Source: Quatrionicoccus australiensis (lineage in GTDB: Bacteria; Pseudomonadota; Gammaproteobacteria; Burkholderiales; Rhodocyclaceae). Taken from it: DNA of 64,000 bases. The notes under the pieces are model-generated. The model had not been told where the DNA came from and did not search any database. It was given only the letters and a program-made list of their open reading frames with translations. A program made the translations under genes and the position numbers. The stretch's first letter is position 1. Each line of letters starts with the position of its first letter. The stretch covers positions 1,903,001 to 1,967,000 of the forward strand of contig NZ_JAHBAH010000001.1 of NCBI RefSeq assembly GCF_020510425.1. The letters run 5' to 3'. Shown here piece by piece: positions 1-8,001 of the stretch.

Positions 1-116
1 ACCGACGACAGCGTGCCGATTTCCAGAACGACCAGTTTGACACGCCGGGCGTTTTCGCGCCGGGCAGTTTCTTCAACCAGTTGCAGCACGCCTTCGGCGA
101 GCGACATTTCATGCAT
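1..116 (-). CDS. hypA: Hydrogenase nickel-insertion protein HypA (N-terminal part, cut by window edge)
   Basis: The frame opens with MHEMSLAEGVLQLVEE and continues to the window edge. HypA proteins begin with the nickel-binding MHE motif and a helix like this one. The family delivers nickel to the [NiFe] hydrogenase large subunit together with HypB. The ATG overlaps the stop region of hupK by 8 bases, so it is translationally coupled to the hup operon. The zinc-ribbon half lies outside the window. Family assignment is firm from the N-terminus and context. Confidence 0.9.
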   Translation of the reverse strand, partial: MHEMSLAEGVLQLVEETARRENARRVKLVVLEIGTLSS

Positions 117-1020
117 GCTTCAGCTCCAGCACATAGGGCAGACAGGGATCGAGCGCCAGCACGGCCTGCTCCAGCGCATGCCGGGCGGCCGCGCTGTCGG
201 CGAAGTGCTGGCCGGCAAGCAGGATCTGCAAGCCGTCGGCGGCGGCAAAATGGCAGTCGGTCGGCGCCCAGACGCGGTAATTCCGCACTTTTTCCTCTTC
301 GACATGTACGGCGTGGGTCAGCACGCCGCGCGCGCACATCGTCTGGCCGACGCCCCAGCCCTCAGCGCCAGCGGCGGCCACCGGATATGGCCGGTTTTCG
401 GCCAGCGCGGTGGCCGCCAGTTCAACTTCCGCGAGGCGCCGGACATAGGCGGCGGCAATCGAGGCCGGCCGCTGCGGCTGCGGCGCTTCGGCGGCGCAGC
501 CCAGCCAGTAGGCCAGCCAGCGCTCCGGCGCCAGAGCGGGAAATTCGGACACTGGTACCGGCGTACGGTCGACCAGCAAAACACGGCATTTTTCGGCCAT
601 CTCGCGCAGCGCGCCAGCAATCAAGCCTTGCGTCGCGGCGACACGCTCCGCCCCCTGCCGCTCACCGCGCCAGGCGATGAAGGCGGCGTTGGCCGGTTCG
701 ACGCCGAGCGCACTCGGCCAGTCGAGCAGCAGGCGCCAGAAATTTTCGTGCAGGAACTCGATCCACAACTCGCCATCATCGACCGGCCGCCGTGCCGCAC
801 CGGCCGCCGCGGCGAGTGCCGCCTGCGCCGCGGCACGCTGGGCGTGCGCGCATAGCGTGTAGAGATAGGGCACAGTCTTGACCACGGTCTCCGGATGCTG
901 GCCGATGAACAGGCGCGCCACCGGCGGCCGGCGCAGTTGCACGCCGAGACTGTCGAGCCCGCCGGCAAGGTAGTTCGCCTGCACGGTAAGCAGACCGGCC
1001 GAAGTCAGCGGCGCACTCAT
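109..1020 (-). CDS. hupK: Hydrogenase assembly protein HupK (HoxV-like)
   Basis: This 303-residue protein sits between hupJ and hypA, the usual position of hupK in hupSLCDFGHIJK operons. HupK/HoxV is a degenerate relative of the hydrogenase large subunit. It is thought to act as a scaffold during assembly of the Ni-Fe(CN)2CO site. Near residues 227-240 it carries TMCARGVLTHAV, which resembles the PRGALGH segment of the large subunit. The four metal-ligand cysteines of a true catalytic subunit are absent. The start overlaps hupJ by 4 bases (ATGA type). Assignment rests on synteny plus this motif. Confidence 0.85.
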   Translation of the reverse strand: MSAPLTSAGLLTVQANYLAGGLDSLGVQLRRPPVARLFIGQHPETVVKTVPYLYTLCAHAQRAAAQAALAAAAGAARRPVDDGELWIEFLHENFWRLLLDWPSALGVEPANAAFIAWRGERQGAERVAATQGLIAGALREMAEKCRVLLVDRTPVPVSEFPALAPERWLAYWLGCAAEAPQPQRPASIAAAYVRRLAEVELAATALAENRPYPVAAAGAEGWGVGQTMCARGVLTHAVHVEEEKVRNYRVWAPTDCHFAAADGLQILLAGQHFADSAAARHALEQAVLALDPCLPYVLELKHA

Positions 1021-1487
1021 GGCCGCAGTCCGAGAAAAGCACGTCGACCGGCCGGTCGGGCCGGCGCCTCGGCCGGCACCGCCAACGGCTCGGCAAACAG
1101 GGCCTCGGCCGCGGCCAGCGCGGTCAGGCGCGCCACGTCATGACTGGCGAAATCGAAAGCCGGCGAAAACAAAGAACAGAGGTGATAGATGCCCAGACTG
1201 GCCTCGTCGGCCACGGTGAATTCGTAATTGCCGGACGGAAACTGCCAGTCATACTTGCTGCAGGCCGCGAGCTCCGGCCAGTCGGCGTTGCCGGGCAGGC
1301 AGAGCAGGTTGATCGCCCATGGCGTGATCATCGCACCCGCCCAATGGCCATCGGCACGCCGGCGGAAGCCGAGCGCCTCGACCTGCAGCGCCGGATTGCA
1401 CAGCGGCACATCGGCCATGCGCGTGCGGGCGATTTCGGCAAAAACCGCAACCAGATCGGTCGACGGGTCGTCCAGCCAGATTTTCAT
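1017..1487 (-). CDS. hupJ: [NiFe]-hydrogenase assembly chaperone HupJ (HybE/HoxT family)
   Basis: A 156-residue HybE-family protein. The family motif runs around residues 30-65: NPALQVEALGFRR, then ITPWAINLLCLPG, and later a GxYEF...LGIYHLCSLFSP block. HybE-family chaperones bind hydrogenase precursors and are linked to small-subunit maturation and Tat quality control. The gene lies between hupI and hupK, overlapping hupK by 4 bases. A second HybE-family gene lies at 46631-47143, far from this operon. Confidence 0.88.
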   Translation of the reverse strand: MKIWLDDPSTDLVAVFAEIARTRMADVPLCNPALQVEALGFRRRADGHWAGAMITPWAINLLCLPGNADWPELAACSKYDWQFPSGNYEFTVADEASLGIYHLCSLFSPAFDFASHDVARLTALAAAEALFAEPLAVPAEAPARPAGRRAFLGLRP

Positions 1488-1503
1488 GCTGCCGAGATTC
1501 CCT

Positions 1504-1701
1504 TCACCCGGTCACCATGAACTTGTGCTTGGGCGCATCGCAGCCGGGACAACACCAGTCCTCGGGCAACTCGGCAAACGGCGTGCCGGGCGGAATCCGG
1601 CGGGTCTCGTCACCCGTCGCCGGATCGTACACCCACCAGCAGATGCCGCACTCGAGCCGGTCTTCTGGCTGGACGGCGAGAAAGCTTCCTTCGAAACGCA
1701 T
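1504..1701 (-). CDS. hupI: Rubredoxin HupI (HoxR)
   Basis: A 65-residue rubredoxin with two CxxC iron-binding knuckles, ECGICWWVYD and WCCPGCDAPK, and the conserved tryptophan/tyrosine core between them. HupI/HoxR-type rubredoxins are found in hydrogenase operons of aerobic bacteria. They are thought to help small-subunit cluster assembly under oxygen. The gene lies 9 bases after hupH and 16 bases before hupJ. The iron ligands are all present. Confidence 0.95.
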   Translation of the reverse strand: MRFEGSFLAVQPEDRLECGICWWVYDPATGDETRRIPPGTPFAELPEDWCCPGCDAPKHKFMVTG

Positions 1702-1710
1702 CCCGCCAGA

Positions 1711-2574
1711 CTAGACCGGCTCGAGCATCATGTCGAGATATTCGCGCAGGCGTTCGAGCGAATCGGCGAAATCCTCGTCGGCGGCGAGCGCCACTTCCGG
1801 CATGCCGACGACCTCGATCGAGTTGAGGATCAATGTGTCCATCGAGTTGAAATACTGCACCCACCAGACGTTTTTCAGGCGCGTGCTGGTGATCCGGCAA
1901 TTGCCGTAGCCGCGCGACAGGATGGACACCTCGCGGTGGCCGAGCCAGCCGTACAGCGTGTCGAGATCGGCATCGCTGACCGGCAGCAGGGTCAGGTTGA
2001 TGACGTGCGCCGCAGCGCCCGGCTGCCAGGCCGCCGCCTGCAGGCGGAGTTCCTCGACCAGGGCCTGGGCGTTCATGCAGCCGGCCGGGTAAGCGGGCGC
2101 AGGCAGTTCGGCCTGTGTCGTTTGCTGCATGGCATCGACCAGGGCGACCGGGATGGCGCCGGTTTCCAGACGGTCGACGCTGAAAATACCGTCATTTTCA
2201 ACTTTCAGTACCCGCCACAGCCCGGCGAAGGCGGTTTCCTGCACGCGCCAGTGTTGCGGCGCCGTGGTGAAAGCGCTGACTTCGCCGAAACCGAGCGACT
2301 GGTTGATGACGTCGCGCAGGCCGGCATCAAGGCCGAGCAGGTCGAGCGTGGCGCCGCCGGCGAAGCCGACCTTGGCCGCTGCATCGAGCAGATCGCCGAG
2401 CAGGCGGGCGGCGTGGTCGACGGTCTCGGGCGCGGCATTTTCCGGCAGACGCGGTGCCGAGAAGGTTTCCATGCCCTGCGGCATGGGCAGGTATTCCGGC
2501 GCTTCGTCGCCCTGCGAGCCGGGGCCCATGGCGACGACGGAAATCGGGAAGGGACGCATTTGCGAGGGGTTCAT
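1711..2574 (-). CDS. hupH: Hydrogenase expression/formation protein HupH (HyaF/HoxQ)
   Basis: A 287-residue protein of the HupH/HyaF family. Its C-terminal half has the characteristic GYGNCRITSTRLKNVWWVQYFNSMD region (shown in part, about residues 220-245), and then a stretch that fits the family ending. The family is needed for uptake-hydrogenase small-subunit processing; its exact role is not settled. The gene overlaps hupG by 4 bases and precedes the rubredoxin gene, matching the standard order. It has no signal peptide or membrane segment, so it is cytoplasmic. Confidence 0.9.
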   Translation of the reverse strand: MNPSQMRPFPISVVAMGPGSQGDEAPEYLPMPQGMETFSAPRLPENAAPETVDHAARLLGDLLDAAAKVGFAGGATLDLLGLDAGLRDVINQSLGFGEVSAFTTAPQHWRVQETAFAGLWRVLKVENDGIFSVDRLETGAIPVALVDAMQQTTQAELPAPAYPAGCMNAQALVEELRLQAAAWQPGAAAHVINLTLLPVSDADLDTLYGWLGHREVSILSRGYGNCRITSTRLKNVWWVQYFNSMDTLILNSIEVVGMPEVALAADEDFADSLERLREYLDMMLEPV

Positions 2575-3029
2575 GCGCAGGCTCCTTGAGCATTTTCGCT
2601 GCGGACGGCAATGCCGATCGGCTTGGGTCGGGCCGGGCCATGCAGCAAGCCGGCCACTTCGTTCTGGTACTCGGCCCAGTCGCGGATGCCGTTCAGCGAG
2701 CCGACATACTGGCCGTCGCGCAGGAAAACGACAGCCGGCGCACGGGCGATGCCGTACTGCTGCATCAACGCCGGCGCAAAGTCGGCACCGGCCACCTGAC
2801 GCGAAACCTGATCGCCCAGCCCTTTCAGCGACTCGGGCAGGATGACGCAGGCGTCGAGCACTTCCAGGTTGCGTTGCGGATCGTCGGTAAGGAGCAGGGC
2901 AGTTAGACCGGCGGCAAATTCGGGATCCGGGCGGTCGACGCGCTGAAAACCGTGTTTTTGCACCATGCGACCGAGTGCGGTTTCGAGACGTTCGAGGGAG
3001 GTCTGGCCGGCGGCGAGTTGGAGGCTCAT
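2571..3029 (-). CDS. hupG: Hydrogenase chaperone HupG (HyaE/HoxO, thioredoxin-like)
   Basis: A 152-residue thioredoxin-fold protein without the CxxC pair, as in HyaE/HoxO. The segment ARAPAVVFLRDGQYVGSLNG (about residues 95-115) fits the strand-turn-strand end of the fold. HyaE-type proteins bind the Tat signal peptide of the small subunit and hold it until cofactors are inserted. The gene overlaps hupF and hupH by 4 bases on each side, so it is translationally coupled. Confidence 0.88.
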   Translation of the reverse strand: MSLQLAAGQTSLERLETALGRMVQKHGFQRVDRPDPEFAAGLTALLLTDDPQRNLEVLDACVILPESLKGLGDQVSRQVAGADFAPALMQQYGIARAPAVVFLRDGQYVGSLNGIRDWAEYQNEVAGLLHGPARPKPIGIAVRSENAQGACA

Positions 3030-3328
3030 GATTGTTGTGTCCTCAGATGTTCGGGGAGTTGGGGTTCGCGATCGAGATCGGCGAAAAAGGCGGAAAGATC
3101 GGTTTCGCCGGCGTCAACCGCAACCAGCGCATCGAGCGCAGCGTTGATCGCAGCGGCACGCTCGGCCGGGATGATTTCCCGTGCTGCATCAAGGAAACAG
3201 AGCAGCCAGGTGCCGGGTGGCTGCGCCCCGACCAGGCTCAAGTCGATGCGCAGCTCGCCGGAACGCCCGGCACAACGGGCGAAATGCTCGCCCGATTCGA
3301 TGACCTGAACAGGAATGCCGAGACACAT
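3026..3328 (-). CDS. hupF: HypC/HupF-family hydrogenase chaperone
   Basis: The protein starts MCLGIPVQVIE, the HypC-family hallmark. Cys2, exposed after Met removal, carries the Fe(CN)2CO unit. At 100 residues it is longer than HypC, with an acidic C-terminal extension, as in HupF/HoxL. HupF/HoxL proteins are reported to protect large-subunit maturation when oxygen is present. The gene starts 1 base after the hupD stop and overlaps hupG. Position and length favour HupF over HypC. Confidence 0.9.
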   Translation of the reverse strand: MCLGIPVQVIESGEHFARCAGRSGELRIDLSLVGAQPPGTWLLCFLDAAREIIPAERAAAINAALDALVAVDAGETDLSAFFADLDREPQLPEHLRTQQS

Positions 3329-3329
3329 C

Positions 3330-3950
3330 CTAGGCTTCTTCCAGATTCAGGAAACGCGCGTCGCCCAGCCGGTAGGCCTGGCTGGCCGACGGCCGTTCGC
3401 CTTCGTAGATGTCGATGGCCAGGGCCGGGTCGGTCAGACCTTCGACTGCGCCCTGGCGCACACGGGCCGGCGCCCCCCAGCGTTCCAGCCACTTGAAGGC
3501 AACCGCAAGCGCCGCCGGCATCTGCGCCTTGACGATGTCGCGCAGGCTGCCGCCGTAGTCTTCGAGTTCTTCCGGCTGGACGCCGATCAGGACCAGTTCG
3601 GCCGGCAGCTTCTCGGTCAGCTCGGCGGCCATCAGCACTTCCTGGAAACCGGTCTGGTGCAGGCTCATTTTCTTGGCGCCCATGAAACGCGGTACCTGGT
3701 CACCCACCACTTCGCGCAGCGTACCCGGCGCGTCGCCGTAGTCGACCGCATCGAAAACCAGCAGGCAGTCCGCCTCCTGCACGTAAGGCAACAGGTAAAG
3801 GCCCTGCGTGCCGCCGTCCATCAGTTCAACCTGCGGCGGGAATTCCCAGCCGGCGTTGAGCGCCTCGACACAGCGCACGCCAAACCCCTCGTCGGCCCAC
3901 AGCAGGTTACCGATACCGAGCACCAGAATGCGTTTGGAATTCATTGCCAT
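3330..3950 (-). CDS. hupD: Hydrogenase maturation endopeptidase HupD (HyaD/HoxM)
   Basis: A 206-residue peptidase of the HyaD/HybD family, which removes the C-terminal tail of the large subunit once nickel is inserted. The three nickel-sensing ligands of the family are visible: Glu in ADEGFG, Asp in LLVFDAVDYGD and His in MSLHQTGF. The start is ambiguous. The ATG at 3950 lies directly against a GGGG stretch, and a second ATG at 3944 has better spacing to it. The gene follows a 162-base gap after hupC that contains a hairpin. Confidence 0.93.
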   Translation of the reverse strand: MAMNSKRILVLGIGNLLWADEGFGVRCVEALNAGWEFPPQVELMDGGTQGLYLLPYVQEADCLLVFDAVDYGDAPGTLREVVGDQVPRFMGAKKMSLHQTGFQEVLMAAELTEKLPAELVLIGVQPEELEDYGGSLRDIVKAQMPAALAVAFKWLERWGAPARVRQGAVEGLTDPALAIDIYEGERPSASQAYRLGDARFLNLEEA

Positions 3951-3953
3951 CCC

Positions 3954-3991
3954 CAGAAAGAAACGCCCCGGCTACATTGGCAGACCGGGGC
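3954..3991 (-). terminator. Terminator-like hairpin inside the hup operon
   Basis: A 7-base-pair stem (GCCCCGG at 3965-3971 paired with CCGGGGC at 3985-3991) with a 13-base loop. On the minus strand it is followed by a T-rich stretch, GTTTCTTTCT. It lies just upstream of hupD and could act as an attenuator or processing site separating hupSLC from the assembly genes. The rest of the hupC-hupD gap (3992-4112) shows no gene. Confidence 0.45.
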
Positions 3992-4112
3992 TTGTGCAGG
4001 CTGAACCATCAGCCGCGATTGATGGTCAGGCGCCGCCAGGGCAAGGCGGAGGCGCGCCGGCAGTGCACCTGCACGGCAAGCGCCGACAACGCAGCCCTGG
4101 CAAGCATGGCCA

Positions 4113-4817
4113 TCAATCTTTGAACATCCGCCAGCCACTGATCATCGTCGAGATCAGTGATTGACGGCTCATGATGTCTTCGCGGATAGCGGCGTAGATG
4201 TGCACGACGGCAAAGCTCATCATGATCCACATGCCCAGCCGGTGCAGGTTATGCACCTGCAGCGAACCACCGAGCGCCGGGATGACCCAGCCGAACAGGC
4301 TGTCCTGCCAGCTGCCCAGACCCGCACCTTCGCTGTAGATCGCAAAACCGGTGATCACCATGCCGACGGCCAGTACGGTGAAGAAGAAGAACATCATCAG
4401 CTGCGCCATCGGGTTATGGCCGACATATTTCTTCGGGTACTTTTCGAGGAACAGATACCAGCGCACCTCGAAAAACACTTCGCTCCACCAGTGCTTGTTG
4501 GTCAGCGGCAGCATGAAGATCTGCCGGGCGTGGCGGTTGCCGACGAAAGCCCAGTAGATGCGGCCGAGCAGACCGACGGCAAAGATGTAGGCGGCGGCAA
4601 AATGGGCGAAACGGATATAGCCCATCAGGAAGGTCGTTGCCGCCTCGCCGGGCTGGGTCGGCAGCGGCGTCCCGATGAAATAACCGGTCACCGCCAGCAC
4701 CACCATGGCGAGCGCATTGATCCAGTGCCACAGACGCACCGGTGCTTCATAGACGTAGATCGAACGGACTTGTTTACCGTGCCGTTCGGCCTCCAGCATG
4801 TCCTGTTGAGAAAGCAT
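4113..4817 (-). CDS. hupC: Ni/Fe-hydrogenase b-type cytochrome subunit HupC (HyaC/HoxZ)
   Basis: A 234-residue membrane protein with about four hydrophobic segments (roughly residues 30-50, 70-90, 140-160, 200-220). It anchors the hydrogenase dimer to the periplasmic face and passes electrons to quinone. Candidate heme ligands are the histidines in LWHW, RFAHFAA, HNLHRLG and FAVVHIY, all in or next to the membrane segments. The gene lies 10 bases after hupL. Length and pattern fit the HupC/HyaC/HoxZ family. Confidence 0.95.
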   Translation of the reverse strand: MLSQQDMLEAERHGKQVRSIYVYEAPVRLWHWINALAMVVLAVTGYFIGTPLPTQPGEAATTFLMGYIRFAHFAAAYIFAVGLLGRIYWAFVGNRHARQIFMLPLTNKHWWSEVFFEVRWYLFLEKYPKKYVGHNPMAQLMMFFFFTVLAVGMVITGFAIYSEGAGLGSWQDSLFGWVIPALGGSLQVHNLHRLGMWIMMSFAVVHIYAAIREDIMSRQSLISTMISGWRMFKD

Positions 4818-4827
4818 GGCGTGCTCC

Positions 4828-6621
4828 TTAGCGGACTTTTACCGTCGTCATTTCCTGTCCGTCCGGGCTCATCACATGCGTCGAGCAGGCCAGGCAGGGG
4901 TCGAAGGAGTGCAGCGTGCGCAGGATCTCGAGCGGCTCGTCGGCCTTGGCGACCGGCGTGTTCATCAACGCCGCCTCGAAGGCACCGATCTGGCCCTTGT
5001 GGTCACGCGGACCGCCGTTCCAGGTGGTGGGGACCACGCACTGGTAGTTGTCGATCTTGGTGTCCTTGATGCGGATCCAGTGACCGAGCGCACCGCGCGG
5101 CGCTTCCGTGAAACCGGCGCCCATGGCTTCCTTCGGCCAGGTGCTGGGCTCCCACTTTTCGATATTGGCGGTATTCAGGTCGCCGGCCTTGAGGTTGGCG
5201 ATCAGCTTGGCGAACTGATCCTGCTGCAGCTTGACGCAGTACGCCGTTTCCAGACCGCGCGCCGCGGTGCGACCCAGGGTCGAGAACAGGGCGGTGACCG
5301 GCACGTCGAGCTTCTTGAGTGCGCCTTCGACCAGACCGTGGATTTCCGGATACTGCTTCGGTTGCAGGTAACCGAGGACCATGCGCGGCAGGCAACCGAC
5401 TTCCATGGCGTGACCGCGCCAGCGCGGTGCCTTGATCCACGAGTACTTGCCGCCTTCGTCGAGTTCCTTGATCGCGGTCTTCGAGCCCTTGGTCTTCGGA
5501 CCAAGTTCGAAATTCGGTTCGGTGATGCCGTCGAACGGATGCAGACCCTTGGTTTCGTCCGGGTACTTGTACCAGGAGTGGGCAACGAATTCCTGCACCT
5601 GTTCCGGATCCTTGAGGTCGACCGGGTGGATTTCATCAAGCTTGCCGTTGATGATCGCACCGCGCGGCAACAGCAGATTGCCCGAGCTGTAGTCATTGGC
5701 CCTCTGCGGCAGGTCGCCGTAGGACAGCATGTTCTGCGACGACAAGCCGCCACCGTAGTTCCAGGCCTTGTAGAAGGAACCGATGGCGAGCAGATCGGGA
5801 ATGTAGACCTGTTCGACGAACTCGGCGGCGCGGTCGATGATGCTCTTGACCAGGTTCAGGCGTTCCATGTTGATGGCACCGACCGCCCCCGTGCCTTCCA
5901 GGTTGATGGCGCAGGGCACGCCGCCGACCAGCCAGTTCGGGTGCGGGTTCTTGCCGCCGAAGATGGTATGCACCTTGACGATTTCCTTCTGAAAATCGAG
6001 GGCTTCGAGGTAATGCGCGACCGCCATCAGGTTGGCTTCCGGCGGCAGCTTGTAGGCCGGGTTGCCCCAGTAGCCGTTCATGAACGGACCGAGCTGGCCG
6101 GATTCGACGAATTTCTTCAGGCGGTTCTGGATGTCGCGGAAATAGCCCGGTGACGACAGCGGCCAGGACGAGATACTCTGCGCCAGCGTCGAGGTGGCTT
6201 TCGGATCGGCCTTCAGTGCCGACACGACATCGACCCAGTCGAGGGCGTGCAGGTGGTAGAAGTGCACCAGGTGATCATGCACGTACAGGTTGAGCTGCAT
6301 GATGTTGCGGATGGTGTTGGCGTTTTCCGGAATCTTGATCGACAGCGCATCCTCGACGGCGCGCACCGAGGTCAGCGCGTGCGTGCCGGTACAGACGCCG
6401 CAGATGCGCTCGGTGAAGGCCCAGGCGTCGCGCGGATCGCGGCCCTTGAGGATGACTTCCAGACCGCGCCACATGGTGCCGGTCGAGACGGCATTGCGGA
6501 TGACGTTGTTGCTGTCGAGATTGACCTCGACGCGCATGTGCCCTTCGATGCGGCAGACCGGATCGACGACGACACGCTTGCCGGAGTTGTCGACATTGAA
6601 ACCCTGAGTTTCGTAGGCCAT
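4828..6621 (-). CDS. hupL: Uptake [NiFe]-hydrogenase large subunit HupL
   Basis: The catalytic large subunit, 597 residues. The N-terminal nickel-site motif is [11 protein letters not shown] (Cys74, Cys77) and the C-terminal one is DPCLACSTH (Cys576, Cys579, His582). Fifteen residues follow His582, [15 protein letters not shown], which is the tail that HupD-type peptidases remove. It has no signal peptide; it is carried through the Tat system by HupS. The gene sits 1 base after hupS. Closest to the membrane-bound group 1 enzymes (HyaB/HoxG). Confidence 0.98.
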   Translation of the reverse strand: MAYETQGFNVDNSGKRVVVDPVCRIEGHMRVEVNLDSNNVIRNAVSTGTMWRGLEVILKGRDPRDAWAFTERICGVCTGTHALTSVRAVEDALSIKIPENANTIRNIMQLNLYVHDHLVHFYHLHALDWVDVVSALKADPKATSTLAQSISSWPLSSPGYFRDIQNRLKKFVESGQLGPFMNGYWGNPAYKLPPEANLMAVAHYLEALDFQKEIVKVHTIFGGKNPHPNWLVGGVPCAINLEGTGAVGAINMERLNLVKSIIDRAAEFVEQVYIPDLLAIGSFYKAWNYGGGLSSQNMLSYGDLPQRANDYSSGNLLLPRGAIINGKLDEIHPVDLKDPEQVQEFVAHSWYKYPDETKGLHPFDGITEPNFELGPKTKGSKTAIKELDEGGKYSWIKAPRWRGHAMEVGCLPRMVLGYLQPKQYPEIHGLVEGALKKLDVPVTALFSTLGRTAARGLETAYCVKLQQDQFAKLIANLKAGDLNTANIEKWEPSTWPKEAMGAGFTEAPRGALGHWIRIKDTKIDNYQCVVPTTWNGGPRDHKGQIGAFEAALMNTPVAKADEPLEILRTLHSFDPCLACSTHVMSPDGQEMTTVKVR

Positions 6622-6622
6622 C

Positions 6623-7714
6623 TTATTTTTCTCCCTTTTGTTCTTCAGTCTCGCCAGCCTTCTGGCGGGCGCGGGCCAAGGCGGTCACCGCGGCATGCGC
6701 GGCAATCGCGGCCCCCACCGTACCGGCGGCCGCCTTGCCGATTGCGTCGGCATTGCCTTCGACGCCGAAGGCCTTGATGTCGGTAACGCGGTCGTAGAAC
6801 GAACCCTTGTCCCAGAAGCCTTCTTCGGAACAGCCGATACAGCCGTGGCCGGACTGCACCGGCCAGCTGACGCCGCCGTTCCAGCGCATCGACGAACAGG
6901 CGTTGTAGGTGGTCGGGCCCTTGCAGCCCATCTTGTAGAGGCAGTAGCCCTTGCGCGAACCCTCGTCATCCCAGGCTTCGGCAAACTGGCCGGCGTCGAA
7001 ATGGCCGCGGCGATAGCACTTGTCGTGGATGCGTTGACCGTAGAACATCTTCGGGCGACCCTGGCGGTCGAGCTCGGGAATGCGGTCGAAGGTCAGCATG
7101 TAGGTGACAACGCCGGTCATCACTTCAGCGATCGGCGGGCAGCCCGGCACGTTGATGATCGGCTTGTCGGTGATCACCTTGTGCACCGGCGTAGCGCGCG
7201 TCGGATTCGGCTTGGCGGCCTGGACGCAGCCGTAGGAGGCGCAGGCGCCCCAGCTGATGATGGCCTTGGCATCGGCGCAGGTTTCGCGCAGCTTTTCGAC
7301 AAACGGGCGACCGCCCTGGATGCAGAACATGCCATCCTCGTTGAGCGGCGGATTGCCTTCGACAGCAACGATATAGTTGCCCTTGTACTTTTTCTTGACC
7401 TCGTCGAGGATCGCTTCGGCCTGGTGACCGGCGGCGGCCATCAGCGTGTCGTCGTAGTCGAGCGACAGCATCGAGAGCACGACATCCTTGGTCAGCGGAT
7501 GCGCCGAGCGGATGAAGGATTCGGAACAGCAGGTGCATTCCAGGCCATGCAGCCAGAGCACCGGCGTACGCGGCTTGTTTTCCAGCGCATGTGCGATGCG
7601 CGGTGCGGCAGCGCTGCCCAGGCCAAGCGAGGTGGCGGTCAGGCTGCAGAATTTCAGAAAGCTGCGCCGGGTAATCCCCTGGCGGCGCAGTACTTCATAG
7701 AATGTCTCGGTCAC
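6623..7714 (-). CDS. hupS: Uptake [NiFe]-hydrogenase small subunit HupS, oxygen-tolerant type
   Basis: The Fe-S small subunit, 363 residues from a GTG start at 7714. That start puts the twin-arginine signal (TRRSFLKF, Arg16-Arg17) near the N-terminus; the frame is open further upstream but that extension does not look like protein. The proximal-cluster region reads ECTCCSES (Cys60, Cys62, Cys63) and CASYGC (Cys158, Cys163). Relative to E. coli HyaA numbering the offset is 43, so Cys62 and Cys163 correspond to the supernumerary Cys19 and Cys120. These ligate the 4Fe-3S cluster of oxygen-tolerant enzymes. First gene of the operon, expressed from the sigma-54 type promoter at 7760-7774. Confidence 0.96.
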   Translation of the reverse strand: MTETFYEVLRRQGITRRSFLKFCSLTATSLGLGSAAAPRIAHALENKPRTPVLWLHGLECTCCSESFIRSAHPLTKDVVLSMLSLDYDDTLMAAAGHQAEAILDEVKKKYKGNYIVAVEGNPPLNEDGMFCIQGGRPFVEKLRETCADAKAIISWGACASYGCVQAAKPNPTRATPVHKVITDKPIINVPGCPPIAEVMTGVVTYMLTFDRIPELDRQGRPKMFYGQRIHDKCYRRGHFDAGQFAEAWDDEGSRKGYCLYKMGCKGPTTYNACSSMRWNGGVSWPVQSGHGCIGCSEEGFWDKGSFYDRVTDIKAFGVEGNADAIGKAAAGTVGAAIAAHAAVTALARARQKAGETEEQKGEK

Positions 7715-7759
7715 GTTCGATTCCCCCGTTGTTATGTCGCGTTGCGATGGGCCTTCTAG

Positions 7760-7774
7760 GCAAAGCGCGTGCCA
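7760..7774 (-). promoter_or_regulatory. Sigma-54 (-24/-12) promoter of the hup operon
   Basis: On the minus strand the sequence reads TGGCAC-GCGCT-TTGC, matching the sigma-54 consensus TGGCAC-N5-TTGC. The -12 GC is at 7761-7760, which predicts a start of transcription near 7748, about 34 bases before the hupS GTG. Uptake-hydrogenase operons in Rhizobium, Ralstonia and relatives use sigma-54 with a HoxA/HupR-type activator. No such activator gene lies in this window. Confidence 0.85.
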
Positions 7775-7799
7775 CGCCATCGGGGTTCTGGATTTATTC

Positions 7800-7816
7800 A
7801 ATGAAATCAGTTCATT
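7800..7816. repeat. Inverted repeat upstream of the hup promoter
   Basis: AATGAA (7800-7805) and TTCATT (7811-7816) form a perfect 6-base inverted repeat with a 5-base spacer. Its centre is about 60 bases upstream of the predicted hup start. It could be a protein-binding site (activator or bending protein) for hup or for the divergent gene at 8002. No regulator can be named from the sequence. The rest of 7715-8001 holds no gene. Confidence 0.4.
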
Positions 7817-8001
7817 CCTGCCGAGCGGGACGGGCACAGGGAGCCGGCCGACAAACCCGGACCGACTACTTTCCTTCCACTGTGACAAGTTGATTTCCAC
7901 CCCCGCAAAGAATGACTGTCGGATATACGTCACAGCTTTGCGCAGCAAGGCGCCCCAAGGTCTCGTTCTGGCTCTAAAATCCTTGTATTAGGAGAGAGAC
8001 A

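Noticed and set aside
1228..2589. Long open frame on the plus strand, antisense to hupJIH
   Set aside because: Product is Arg/Gly/Gln-rich without any family motif, and the opposite strand encodes three well-recognised hup genes.
7715..7948. N-terminal extension of HupS in the same open frame
   Set aside because: The extension does not resemble a hydrogenase N-terminus, would bury the Tat signal, and covers the sigma-54 promoter. The GTG at 7714 is the better start.
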